Below are positions 23,041 to 34,072 of a stretch of 64,000 nt of DNA, one piece after another. Origin of the DNA: Cyanophora paradoxa. Its lineage: Eukaryota > Glaucocystophyceae > Cyanophorales > Cyanophoraceae. Position 1 is the stretch's first letter. The number at the start of each line of letters is the position of its first letter. The notes below the pieces were generated by a model, which saw only the letters and a program-made list of their open reading frames with translations, did no database searches and was not told the origin of the DNA. The DNA lies in assembly GCA_004431415.1 (NCBI GenBank), contig QPMI01000225.1:62001-126000 (forward strand). The letters are read 5' to 3'. Made by a program: the position numbers and the translations under genes.

Positions 23041-24740
23041 ATGCAAGGCTCGATCGATTTCGACCAGGTCCAGCGCTTCGCGGAGGCAGACCGATGTGTG
23101 CTGGTGGTCGATGGCGATGTGCTCGACGTAACTGACTGGTTTGAACCTGCGCTACAGCACCGCCCGGCGCCGCGTGCACGTGAGAGCTCATTCGAATTCA
23201 CCCGTAGGGCCGCGAGCCACCCGGGCGGTCCAGAGCTGCTGCATTCGCTCTCCGGCAAGGATGCGACCTGCGCGTTTCATTCCTATCATCCCCCGGACAG
23301 CAAGGCCGTGCGGTGCGCCCTCAAGGCTTGCCGGATCGGGCGCGTCGCTCCAGCTCCGCCTGCAAGGCCACGCGAGGCGCTCGCGGAGGCTAACGGAGGT
23401 TCATTGGATCGCAAAGCCATCAGAGGCTTCTACACCACGCTCCAGAGGCGCGTGGATGCGTACTTCAAAGAGAACAAGCTCGCGAGGCGCGGGCACACGC
23501 TCCTGTACGCCAAGACGGTCGCCATCCTCGCCCTCGCGAGCCTCAGCTACCGCGTCGCGCTGTTCCCGAACGTTCCACGCCCCGTGCAATTCCTGTCAGC
23601 CGCCTTGCTCGGCGTCTGCATGGGGTGGATCGGCATCTGCATCCAGCACGACGGCAATCACGGCTCATACTCGTCCAGCCAGCTTGTGCGTCGTGCGGCT
23701 GGCATCACTCTCGACCTGGGTGGATGCTCAAGCTACATCTGGACACGCACCCACAACATGAGCCATCATATTTACACAAACACTAGCAAAGACCCAGACA
23801 TTTGCGTGTCACAGGTACGCTGTGCATTGATTACTGGCATCATTGCTGTCCCTGATCGACTGCAAGCAGAAGGACATCAGACGATTCAGCACGTACCATC
23901 CACTCCACTGGTTTCATAGATTCCAGTACATCTACCTTCCTGTATTGTACGGGATATTATCCTTTAAGAGCCATTTGGTTGAGGACTTCCGTGTTCTTCT
24001 AACTGGTGAATTCGGAGGGTGAGCAGTTCGCATGTTTCATTCCAGTGCTTCTTTTGTGTCGTCTAAATCCTCTGTCAGAGTGCAGATCGGTCGCCCCAAA
24101 GGCTTCGAGCTTGCTCTTTTTATTTCTGGCAAGGTGCAATTTGAATTCCAAACATAAGCCGGCAAAGCTGCAGCTGCAACTGCCTGTTTGCAGATTTACT
24201 TCTTCGGAATCTTCTTTGCTGTACCATACCTCCTCGGAGTTGAGGCTCGGCGTATCGCCCTGTGCTTCATAACTGCAGAGGTGCACATCTTAAAGTTTCT
24301 ACTGTAAAGAGCGGTTTCTTATACGTGCCTTCACTGTGCAGGTTTTCTCTGGCTACATGCTTGCTTTTATCTTTCAGGTGGCTCACGTTGCGGATGGCGT
24401 GCACTTTTGGCCTGAAGAAGAAGAAGAGGGGAAGCCATTCGACAAGGACGTCTGGGCGGTGAGGCAGCTCATGTCCACGTCGAACTTCGCGCCCGGGTCG
24501 GCTCTGTGGACGCACATCACGGGTGGCCTCAACCACCAAGTCGAGCACCACCTCTTCCCCGGGATTTCCCACACCCACTACCCAGCTATCTCGCGCATCG
24601 TGCGAGACGCGTGCCTCGAGCACGGCGTGCCGTACCTCGCGTTCCCGTCCTTCTGGGAGGCGGTCAAGGCCCACATCCGCTGGCTGAAGAAGCTCGGCAC
24701 CGCCAAAGCTTCTTGCAGCATGTCCCTGTACTCTATGTAA
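23041..24740 (+). CDS. Front-end (cytochrome b5 fusion) fatty acid desaturase
   Basis: The enzyme inserts a double bond between the carboxyl end and an existing double bond of a polyunsaturated acyl chain, in the ER. The N-terminal cytochrome b5 domain reads CVLVVDGDVLDVTDW, then SHPGGPELLHSLSG and DATCAFHSYHPPDSKAV. These are separated by a 69-nt intron (23139-23207) that is in frame and stop-free, so the ORF reads through it. The desaturase domain has histidine boxes QHDGNHGSYS (about 23645) and WTRTHNMSHHIYTNTSKDPD (about 23740). The third box is GLNHQVEHHLFPGISHTHYP (about 24525), with glutamine as first ligand, diagnostic of front-end enzymes. Exons KDIRRFSTYHPLHWFHRFQY (23870s) and IYFFGIFFAVPYLLGVEARR (24195) lie between. 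The stop is a TAA at 24738-24740. Delta-4, 5, 6 or 8 specificity cannot be assigned by eye. Confidence 0.92.
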
Positions 24741-25348
24741 TTTATTAGTTTACAGTTCACAGTTCGCATGTACATGTTTCTCTCCTGTCCCTGTCCTTTG
24801 CGGGTACCTCGCTCCAGATCTGAATCTCACTGTCTGCATTCTAATTACCAGACTAGTACTCCATTTCTGGTTTAGGCCTAGAGTTGACGTTGTAGCTAGA
24901 TGTAGGTCGCATCTTGGTACTACGGTACCGGTAGGCCTAATGGAGCTAGATATAATGTAGCCATGAAAATTCGCTCATTTTGTACTAGCTACTATGGTGT
25001 GCATGCGCAGATCTAGATCTAGATTCATGATTATTGACGCCGAGTCGACGGTCCGTCTCAACATTGGGAACCAATCACGGCTGGCAACAACCCGCATCGA
25101 TCCGACGATCGATATCATATAATGACATGAAATGGCGTGAGCGGCGGAAGGGGGGAAGCGGAAGAGTTCAAAAGGGCTGGGTTGAATCAGGAAGGAGGGC
25201 CGGGAGCTCGAGTCGGAGCCCGCTAGGCCCGGACAAGCGGGGCGCGCAAGCTCGGGAGGACACGGGAGACGCGGGGAGATGTAAGGGTACACGCCCGTAT
25301 GGGGGCCGGGGGAGAATCCAGGGAGAGGGGTACGCAAAGCTCGAGGGC
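24741..25348. other. Intergenic region between convergent genes
   Basis: AT-rich, with stacked palindromes at 25010-25025 (AGATCTAGATCTAGA, the X-X'-X series). No coding block or RNA gene was seen. It should hold the 3' ends of the desaturase and the aminopeptidase. Confidence 0.5.
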
Positions 25349-28080
25349 CTACTCGAAAGTGGAGAGAGACGCGTCGAGCTCCCTGAACTGCTCGTGGAAG
25401 ACCTGGCCGGGATGCTTAGTTGGGGGGGGGGGGGGGGGGGGAAAGTGGGGCAGGGGCAGGGTGGTGGGGGGAGGGGGGTGGGGGGTGGGTTGCGGAACCT
25501 TCAGGAGCGCTATCATGTGGTCCACGTCATCTGTCCCGCAGACCTCGCGAACGCTGCCCGTCCGGCGTGAGGACGAGCGCGCGGGGTGCGAGGCGCAGCT
25601 AATCACTGATTCGAGGTAGGGCGGGAGGTCTGGGCGCGATGCAAGTTTGCGGGGCACCTGTGCATGGAGAGCTGCCCGTTGCCGATGTCGACGGTGCGCA
25701 CGCCGCAGTTCGTCGCGATGATCGGCCCGATCGTCGACCCGCACGGCATGTCGTTCCGCACCACGAAGTCCTGCCCCGAGGCCCCGCCGTGTGGGCGGGG
25801 CGGCACGCTCTCCACAGAATGTAGTGGCTGGGGGTACCTGGATCGGGATATTGTTGCGCTGCGCGAGGGTACGGATGATGAACGAGGAGACCGAGTTTGT
25901 CGCGTAGCGCTGCGGGGGCGGGCGTTAGCCGAGACGCGGGCGGGGCGGCGGGGGCGGGTCGGGGCGGGGGCGGGTGCCGTAGCGCGCCTGGTTGCCGTTG
26001 GTCTTGATGACGGGCCCGCGGTGGAGGAGCGGCCTGTGCTTGTCCTCGTGCTTGTCCGCGTAGTTCGGGTGGCACGCGTGCGCGTTGTCCGCTGCGAGGC
26101 GCAAAGCGAGGGTCATGACGGGCGGGCGGGAGGCTGCGCTGCGCGGGCGGGCGGGCGGGGGCGGGGGAGGAGGACCGGAGACGAGGAAGGAGCGGCGGCA
26201 GACGCGCTCGAAGACATCGGCCTGGGCGAGCGGGCTCGAGGAGTCGCCTAGGGTGAGCGCGAGGCGCCGGAGCGTCTCCTGGAGCAGCGAGCTCCCGGCC
26301 CCGTGCGTCGAGCAGGAGCCGACCTCCTCGTGGTCGAAGAGCGCGATCAGGCGCACGTCCTCGTCCTCCGGCACCGTCGGCAGCGTCTCCACGAAGCTCT
26401 CCAGCGCGCAGAAGCACGAGAGCAGGTTGTCGATGCGCGCCGAAAAGATGAACTCGCGGAAGACGCCTCCGATGACCGCCGGCTGCGTGTCGCACACCGA
26501 CAGTTCAAAGTCCATGATGTCCGCCGCTGCGGGCCGGCGGGGCGGGTCGGCCGGGGCGGGAGGGGGGGCGCGGCGGCGCAGGGGGCGGCGCGGAGGGCGG
26601 CGCGGGGGGCCGGCGGGAGGGCGGTGTAACGCACGCTCGCACTTGAGCTCGTCGGCGAGGAGCCGGAGCAGCGCGGGATGGTGCCGCGACTCGTCCGCGT
26701 CCTTCTCCAGCTGCCTGCGGCGGCGCTCGGCGCTGCCCCGGGCCGGCGCCAGCGCGCACGGGCGGACGCGGCGTACCCCTTGATCGCCGTGGAGAGGATA
26801 GGCAGGAGGTGCGTCTGCTTGTTCACCTGCGGGGGGCGTGAGAGGCGCGCCGCCGGCGGCGGCAGCAGCTGAAGAGAGAGACAGACCTTAAAGCCCTCGT
26901 TGACCTCGCGGTCAAGGTGGATCGCAAGCGACGAGATGCGCATGATCGGACGCTCGATGTGCACCAGCCTACCGGCAGCCGGTCGGCAGGGCGTAGGGCG
27001 CTGCGCGGGCGCGGGCACACCTGTGCTCAAAGCGGTCCGGTCCGCCTTCCGGGGTGCGGGTGCTGACGATAACGCGGCCGGCGACGGTGAGATCGCTGCG
27101 AGCACGGTCAAAAAAGAGGAGAAAGGAAGGAACAGGAAGAGCGCACCGGTCGAACCAGGTGTACCAGAGGCCGCCGCCGTACGTCTCAACGCCGACCTGC
27201 ATGTAGCCGTTCTTCGATACCGCCGAAATGGGCTTGACCTGCGGGCGCGTGGTCGTCGGGCCGCCATGAGCGCGTGCGGAGGGGGCGTTGAGCTACCTTG
27301 AGGTTCGGACTGTCGGTGTGCGCGGCGACCATCTTCACGCCGTTGCCCGGCTTCTGCAAAGGGACACGCAGCTTAGGGAGCGCGTGGCCAGCTCGCACTC
27401 GCGCGCACATATTTGCCGCCAACTGTGAAGGCGCAGATGGTGCTCTGATTGCGTGTGAAGAAGTAGCGGCCGCCGGGCTGCAGATTCCAGTGGTCCGCCT
27501 CCGAAATGGGCTCGAAACCGTTCTCGAGCAATCTCCTGCGGCACAGGTCTGCGCCCGATCGTGTCACGGCCAAGCGGTGATTCGCGCAAGGGAGACAGGA
27601 CGAATCGCACCGACGGCGTGGAAGGGAGAGGGACAAGCGTTGACGAAGTTCACGAAATCGACGGCTCGCTGCGGGTCGGCGTCCCGCTGCACGTCCCAAT
27701 CAATCAAAGTCACGAGTCCGCGGGAGGAGCGGCACGCGCGAGCGCACGACAGGTTTGGGTGCCGGCGGGGCCGTCGGCGTGTCCAGCGGCGTGCTGGGGG
27801 CCGGGGCCGGCTCGCTAGAGTTGAAAAGTCGGAAGGCGCCCCTTTGCGGCGGCGCTCGCCTCGCCGCTGCTCCGGATAACTCAGGGACGGCTTCGCCGAA
27901 GAAATGGCGCCGATGTGCAGTAAGCTGCGAGCGCGCCGCCCGTGGAGCGCAGCATGCTCGTGCCTGGCGCAACGCTGATCTGAAGATCGGCGCGCTGATT
28001 CGGCCAGTCACGTTGATGATAGAAGAGGCAAACGCCGCAGGCTCCATCCCTGCAGAGACCACGGCGCTCCTTTTTTTCAC
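25349..28080 (-). CDS. DNPEP: M18 aspartyl aminopeptidase
   Basis: A dodecameric zinc aminopeptidase family that removes N-terminal Asp/Glu. Minus-strand exons in order: [20 protein letters not shown] (about 27680), [40 protein letters not shown] (27450), [18 protein letters not shown] (27330; metal-binding His-Thr-Asp), [35 protein letters not shown] (26950), [32 protein letters not shown] (26430), [20 protein letters not shown] (26330; catalytic Glu pair), [44 protein letters not shown] (25740), [17 protein letters not shown] and a last exon ending DASLSTFE with a TAG at 25349. Upstream in frame is a basic, alanine-rich leader ([20 protein letters not shown]), possibly an organelle-targeting peptide. 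The start at 28080 is a guess; the body of the gene is firm. Confidence 0.93.
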
Positions 28081-28266
28081 GAGCCTGGGTACGGCAGGCT
28101 ATTTTTCTTTTGCGCCTCGCACTACGGACAGGCGAGGCTTGGAGGAGTTAGCAGCGCATTGTCAAGGACTCAGCGCATCGCCGCTGGTCGCGCGTCGGGA
28201 CAGCACCCGCCGCCGCCCACGGCGCCGCCGGAAGCGGCACAGTTGTTAAAGACAGGCGGGCCTGGT

Positions 28267-31074
28267 ATGGCCAGGCAACCAACGCCTGGTCATGGCGACG
28301 AGCACGGCGGGCAGCTCGACCCCATTCGCTCCTCGCCGACTGGGCCCGTCGGCAAATGCGGAGTGTGCACGAAGAAGAAGAGCATGCGCGAGCTTTCTTC
28401 ATTGGATTCCGGAATTGGTAAGCAAGCACCGTGGCGCTCTGCGATTGCACTGCCGCTGATTATGAACCCTTCAGAGCAAAATCTTAGGCGTCGCTGGGGC
28501 GCGCTGTACAAGTCGCGAGGCTCGAAGATCTGCACTGTCTGCAAGGCCGACATCTGCGCGTGGGCCGTGTCTGCGAAGGCGAACGTGCGCGAAGCTTCCA
28601 ATCGCGAGCGTCTTCGGTGCTGCTGCACCGTCATCCGCTTATTCACGCCTGCTCGCAGTCCCCATTCAAAGATGTTAACGAGCGGGCGCGAGCGGGTCAA
28701 GCGCGGCGCGAACGGGACAAGCGCTTCGCCAATACAATCGATGAAGACCTGGAAACCTTTAGAAACGGCCTAGACATCGGGTCTCCCCCGGTGCGCAGCC
28801 TGCTTTCTTTCCTTGTAATTGTAGCTAACGAGTGCGCCTCTGGAAGAACCCGGAGGCGCTTCCGGAGGCGCACGACCGGAGGCGGCGTGAGCCGGCACCC
28901 TCGCAGCCGGCCCAAGTGCGGCTGCCTGAAGGTGCGCCGAACTTCGCGACAGCAGTATCGCCTTCACGAGTTCCAGAGCCACACGGCGTGGAGGGGCCGC
29001 GAATTTTCACTCATCCCCGCCGCGCAGATGTGCGGAGCTGGAGCCAGGAGGATGTCGCCGCCTTCTTGAACAACCTGCGGTTGACGCAGTACCGCGACAA
29101 GTTCGCGGAGCAGGCCATCGACGGAGATCTTCTCCTGGAGATCCGGTTCGCTCGGCCGGCTCGCTGCGCCGCTCCCGGTCCGCCGGCTGACACAGACCGG
29201 CCGCTCGCTCGCAGGGAGAAGCACTTAAAGGAGGAGTTCCAAATACGGGACAGCTTCCACGTAAAGAAGCTCGTGAAGGCGATCGAGAACCTGCGGGACA
29301 AGTGCCCGCCCGCGCCGCCACCGGCGAACGGGCAGATCTTCAGGTTCGACGAGGACCACGACGTCGTCCAACGCCCGACGGACCGGCCCACGGACAAGCT
29401 AATCGGCGCGAACGCGATGTGGTGCGCCGGGCCGCTTCTCTCCTCGTCTTTCTCCGAGCGGGGGCCGACGCGGGGGCGCCGCAGGAAGATAAACTTCAAG
29501 GAGATCGCGCTGGGTGAGCGCATCGGCAGCGGGAGCTTCGGGGAGGTGCGGGTGGGGACGTGGAAGGGCCTCGAGGTCGCCGTCCCCACCCGCACCTCCC
29601 CGAAGCTCCCGCTGCCTGGTCCTTAAGCCACACGCCTGGTCCTCAGGTCGCCGTCAAGATCCTTAAAGACCAGGATCTCAACGAGGAGATGACGAACACG
29701 TTCAGCTCCGAGGTCTCCTTGATGCGCAAGCTCAGCCACCCCAATGTCGTCCAGCTCCTCGGCGCCTGCTGCGAGCCGCCCAACCTCGCCATCGGTGCGC
29801 CGCCTCCGCTCTGCTCTGCCGCGCTCCGCTCCGGGCCGGCCCGCTGAGCTTCGGCCGGAACGCGCAGTGACGCCGCTGCACCGGAAGGGATCCCTCTTCC
29901 GCGTGCTGCACCGCGTGCGCATCGACCTCTCGTGGCACAGGCGGGTCTGCATGGCCATTGACGGTAACTCTTGCTTGCTCCCCCCTTCTCCCCTCTTTTC
30001 CTTTCCGTGCGGTCTGACGCGCCGCTCCCCGCGCCGGCAGTCGCCCTCGGGATGACCTACCTGCATTCCATGCGCGTCTGCCACCGCGACCTCAAGTCGG
30101 CGAACTGCCTCGTGGACGTGCGCCTTTCCTCTCTCCTCTCTCTGTTCTTCCCCCCGCCCACCCGCCCGCCCGCCCGCCGGCCCACGCCGCGCCGCCTCCG
30201 CAGAAGCACAACGCGGTGCGCGTGGGGGACTTCGGCTTCTCTCGCGTCAAGACAACCACCATGGACAAGTTCCAGACGCAGGCCGGTGCGCCGCCAGCGA
30301 GGATCGGAACAGTTGGAGGGGGCGGGCCCTCTGACCTCGCGCGACCCACGCAGGCACTTACGCGTACATGGCGCCGGAGGTGCTGAGGAACGAGCCCTAC
30401 AACGAGTCGGCCGACGTCTTCAGGTAAAGCTTGCTTATCAGCCTTGTCCCTTGGCAGCGAAGTAACCAAAAGAAAACAGCTTCGGCGTGGTGCTATGGGA
30501 ACTGCTAAAACGGGAGGAGCCCTTCCACTGTGCGGCCCGCCCGCCCCCCGCCCGCGCGCCCAGGTCGGCGGCGGTCCCCCGTCCTCCCCTCACGGGCGCC
30601 CCTGCAGGGATGTCGCCCTACGCGATCCCCTTCTTCATCTCCTCGGGAAACCGGCTGCCGGTGCCGGACGAGAACCCCGAGCAGCTCGCGGCCTTCGGCT
30701 CCTACCGCGAGCTGCTGCTCTCGTGCTGGCACGAGGAGCCCGCGGCGCGCCCCTCCTTCGAGGTCATCCTCGAGCGCCTCAAGCAGATCGCCTCGGAGAT
30801 CAAGCGCGCCGCCGCGGCCGCCGCCGGGGGGCCCCCTTCCCCGGCCGCCGCCGCCGCCATCCCCGCCCAGCACCCGGCCGTCGCCCACGGGCGCACGCCC
30901 TCCTCGGCCGCCCTCAACGGCCTGCAGCCGGCCATCCCCGGCGCCGGCTTCGAGTTCCCCGCCCCGCCCGCCGACGCCCCGGCCGCGGCAGCGGCGGCGC
31001 TCGCGCCCCACGCCAACGGGGCCAACGGGGCCCGGAGCGTGCGGGCGGCGCCTCAGGAGGGCGGGGCGGGGTGA
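28267..31074 (+). CDS. SAM-domain protein kinase of TKL/RAF-like type
   Basis: 5' exons near 28340-28560 give GKCGVCTKKKSMREL and KICTVCKADIC, a possible zinc-binding module, with a GTAAGC donor after 28419. A SAM domain follows: SWSQEDVAAFLNNLRLTQYR, DKFAEQAIDGDLLLEI and FHVKKLVKAIENLR (29037-29290). The kinase domain starts FKEIALGERIGSGSFGEVRV (G-loop, about 29500). It continues VAVKILKD (lysine), SEVSLMRKLSHPNVVQLLGA, YLHSMRVCHRDLKSANCLVD (catalytic loop, about 30060), VRVGDFGFSRV (DFG), GTYAYMAPEVLRNEPYNESA, DVF...FGVVLWELLKREEPF, MSPYAIPF and LLLSCWHEEPAARPSFEVIL. The tail is alanine/proline-rich and stops with a TGA at 31072-31074. All catalytic residues are present, so it should be active. 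HRDLKSAN and the final RPSF motif place it among TKL serine/threonine kinases. The start at 28267 is tentative. Confidence 0.88.
29525..29616 (+). repeat. 36-bp perfect inverted repeat spanning an exon-intron junction in the kinase gene
   Basis: Exon sequence 29525-29560 (coding the G-loop GSGSFGEVRVGT) is the exact reverse complement of 29581-29616, which lies in the following intron (29576-29646). The 20-nt loop contains the donor site. The intron is also bounded by a direct repeat: GTCGCCGTC begins the intron and begins the next exon (29647). Confidence 0.95.
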
Positions 31075-31595
31075 GCGCGGCCGCCCCGCGCGATCGACAG
31101 GCCGTTCGTCTTTCGCCTTTCGCTTTCGGCGGTTTGGATCTGTTTCGGCACAGCTTGGGCCTCGGCGGCAGCATGCCAGGCCGCGGTGGCACGCACCAGG
31201 CGGCCCCGCGAAATACAACAGTCAGGGCGGCGCGCCCGCCGCCCCTCGGGCGGCGGTGCGTGCCGCCGGTGGCGCTCCGCGGCGGCGGACAGGGCCCGGG
31301 CGGGGCCGCGAGCTCCGCGGCTAGCCGCCCGCAGGCCCCCTGCCTCCCCCGCGGCGCGCGTGTGCTCCACTGAGTCCATCCAATTTTGCGTCACATCACT
31401 CTCTCCCGCTCTATATCCACCTCCCTTGGAGTCCTTGTCGTTGTTCTTTAGGTTCTGGTTACTATTCTTTGCAGACAGCTCTTTCAAATTAAATGTTTCA
31501 TCAGTACGAGGATGCACTCACTACGCGCAATACTTTACGCAAAGAACGAAACATATAGAGCGACAGGAAAAAGCGGCGCCGAGGGCTAGACCTTT
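31075..31595. other. Intergenic region between convergent genes
   Basis: Two 3' ends meet here. The right half (31370-31570) is AT-richer. No coding or RNA gene was seen. Confidence 0.5.
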
Positions 31596-34012
31596 CTAGA
31601 GGTTGTAGGACCTGCGGAGCTGCAGGGGCTGCGCCTGCGGCTGCAGGAGCTTGGACTTGTTCGCGGCGTCGCCCTCCTTCTCCTTCTCCCGCAGCTTCGC
31701 GGCGGCGGCGGCGGCGGCGTTCTCCTTGTCGGCGCCGCGGGCGGAGACGGGCTCCATGGAGCTCGTGCGGTGCAGGGCGAAGGGCCACTCGCGGTGCGGC
31801 ACGGCGACGCTCTCCGGGGGGGCCCCCGCCGGCCCCGGGCCCCTCTCCATCTGCTTCACCTGCGCCCCCGTCAGAAGGAGCCGCCCCGGCGGGAGGGCGG
31901 AGGGAGGCGGGAAGGGCGCTCGCCCGGGCGCGGACGGCGCTGGTGGGGCGCGAGGGCCGCGGCGGGGCGGGGACCTCGATCTCGCGGGGCAGCGGCGGGG
32001 GCGGCGAGGCGCTGCGGGAGCCCGGAAGGGAGCGCGCGGTGGAGGGGCCCGAGGAGGCGACCAGGCCCGCCTGCGGGGCACGCTCGCCCCCCAAGCGAAC
32101 GGCGCGGGGGAGGGGCGCACGGAGAGGGCGATCTCGAAGAGGGGCAGGTGGACGCTGCTCAGGCGCTGGCTGAGGGAGCGGTTCTCGGCCTCGAGGGCGA
32201 CGACGCGGGCGCGGAGCAGGTCGAGCTCCGAGGCCGCCGCCGCCTCCGCCTCCTCCGCCACCTCCAGCAGCGAGCGCCGCATCTCCCGGCAGTCCGCCGC
32301 CAGCGCGTCCACCTTGCGCACGCAGCGAGCTCGGCGCGGGGCGAGGGGGTTGCGGGGCTGGGGGGCGGGCCACCTGGGCGCGGATGTCGCCGGCGGGGGC
32401 GGCGTCCTTGAGGGGCGAGGCGGAGGGCGAGGGGGCCTGCATGGAGACCTGCGCCGGCGTCGGCGGGGGCGGCGCGGGGCGCCCGGGGGGCACAGGCGGA
32501 CGTCGCGGGTCTCGGCGGCCCCGCGGCCGCTCTGCCCGCCAGCCGCCGCGAGCGCCGCGTCCGAGCTGACGTTGAGGCTGTCGATCTGCACCCGCAGCTC
32601 CTCTGCGGGGGACCGTCCGCCGCGCAGAGGCGGAGCGAGGGGCCGGCCCCGCGCACCGATCTTCCGGTCGCTGGCGGCGAGCTTCTCCTTGAGCTCGCGG
32701 AGCTGGCGGGCCTGGGAGGCCTCCTTGCCAGGCGAGGCGGCGGCGGGGGCGGCGGCGAGGGCGGCGGCGGCGGAGAGGCGGGCCCTGAGGAGCTCGGCCT
32801 CGCGCCGCGCGGCGTCGCGCTCCTCCTCGAGCGCCCCGCACGCCTCCGCCAGCTCCTGTACGACTGTCTGCACGTAACCCAGCGAGCGCAGCAGCCGCCC
32901 CGGCGACGGCGTCCGCTCCGCCCCGGCCGGGCTCAGCTCCAGCAGGAGGGCCGGCGGCGCCGCCGCCGGCGTGCTCTCGCAGCCGGCCACGGCGCCGGGG
33001 AGGGGTCGGCCCGGGCTGACGCAGATGGGGCAGGGCTCGCCGGGGGGCGGGGGCGAGGCGGAGCAGTAGGAGCAGGAGGGGGAGGGGGGAGGGGGCGCCC
33101 CCGAGCGCGCGCTGGGCGAGAGGAGCACGTGCGTCGTCTGCGCGCTGCTGGCGCTGCCGGGCGGCCCCGCGGAGAGGGGCGAGCTCGCCCGGATCGAGTC
33201 GACCAGCTCCGAGAGGCGCGCGATGGCGGCCTGGGCCCGCGCGGCGCTCGAGCCCGGCCGCGGGGGCGTGCGCGGCGCCTGCTCGCCCCCGGTCGCGCTC
33301 TCCCCCGCGCGCTTGGAGAGCTCCTCGTTCTCCTGCACGACGACCTGCGCGGCGGTGGGCGGGAGCCGGGCGCGGCGGGGCGCGGCGCCGAGGCGGACGG
33401 CGAGGGCGTCCTTGGCGGCGTCGGCCTGGTCGCGCTGCTGCCTCAGCGCGGCCTGCAGCTGCGCCTGCGCCTCCTCCAGCTGCGTGATGCGCTGCGTGAG
33501 CTCCGCGTTGTGGTCCGCCAGCCGGTTGCGCGAGGTCCGCAGGTCGCTCCACATCTGGAAGAGCGCCAGCATCTCGCTCGATTGCTCGCTGGCGCGGCGA
33601 AGCCCGCGCGGTCAGGAGAAGGCGGCAGGGACGCGCGATGGGCGTGCATACCTCCGCGCCTCGTCCAGCTGCTCGCCGACCTGGGTCTGCTGGTTGTCCC
33701 GCAGGCAAGTGCGCGGCGTGAAGAGCACGCGCGACAGGGACTGGCCCCTCTTCGACTTCCTGCAGAGATCTGCAGCGTTCGGCGGTCACGCCTCTGCGAG
33801 GGAGCGAGCGGGGGCGAACGAGGCTCGCCCTGATAGGTCTCATGCAGCACGAGAAGAATATCCTCGCGGGAGATGAGCCGCAGGATTTTCAGAGCGAAGT
33901 CCGCGTCGTCGGGGTGGTTGACCTGCGCCCGCCGGCGCGCGGTCAGCTGCGGCGCGCCATCCAAGTGCGGCAGCACATGCAGACGCACCCAGCTCATGTT
34001 CGGGACGCGCAT
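31596..34012 (-). CDS. Large coiled-coil protein of unknown function
   Basis: The minus-strand start MRVPNMSWVRLHVLPHLDGA (ATG 34012; a further in-frame ATG lies at 34072) leads to DDADFALKILRLISREDILL. After introns come SLSRVLFTPRTCLRDNQQTQ and VGEQLDEARR, and then a near-uninterrupted reading frame from 33572. This has heptads NRLADHNAELTQRITQLEEA, ARAQAAIARLSELVDSIRAS, LGYVQTVVQELAEACGALEE and RQLRELKEKLAASDRK, a Cys cluster (CSYCS...CPICVS) and DKENAAAAAAAKLREKEKEG near the end, stopping at 31596 after RRSYNL. The short CxxC pairs could bind metal but are too sparse to call a domain. A cytoskeletal or scaffold role is possible; I do not recognise the family. Confidence 0.65.
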
Positions 34013-34072
34013 GTTGGGCCGGAGGCGCGAGCGGCGGTCGCTCGCTGCTGCCGATTCTGTCATCGGGCGCAC

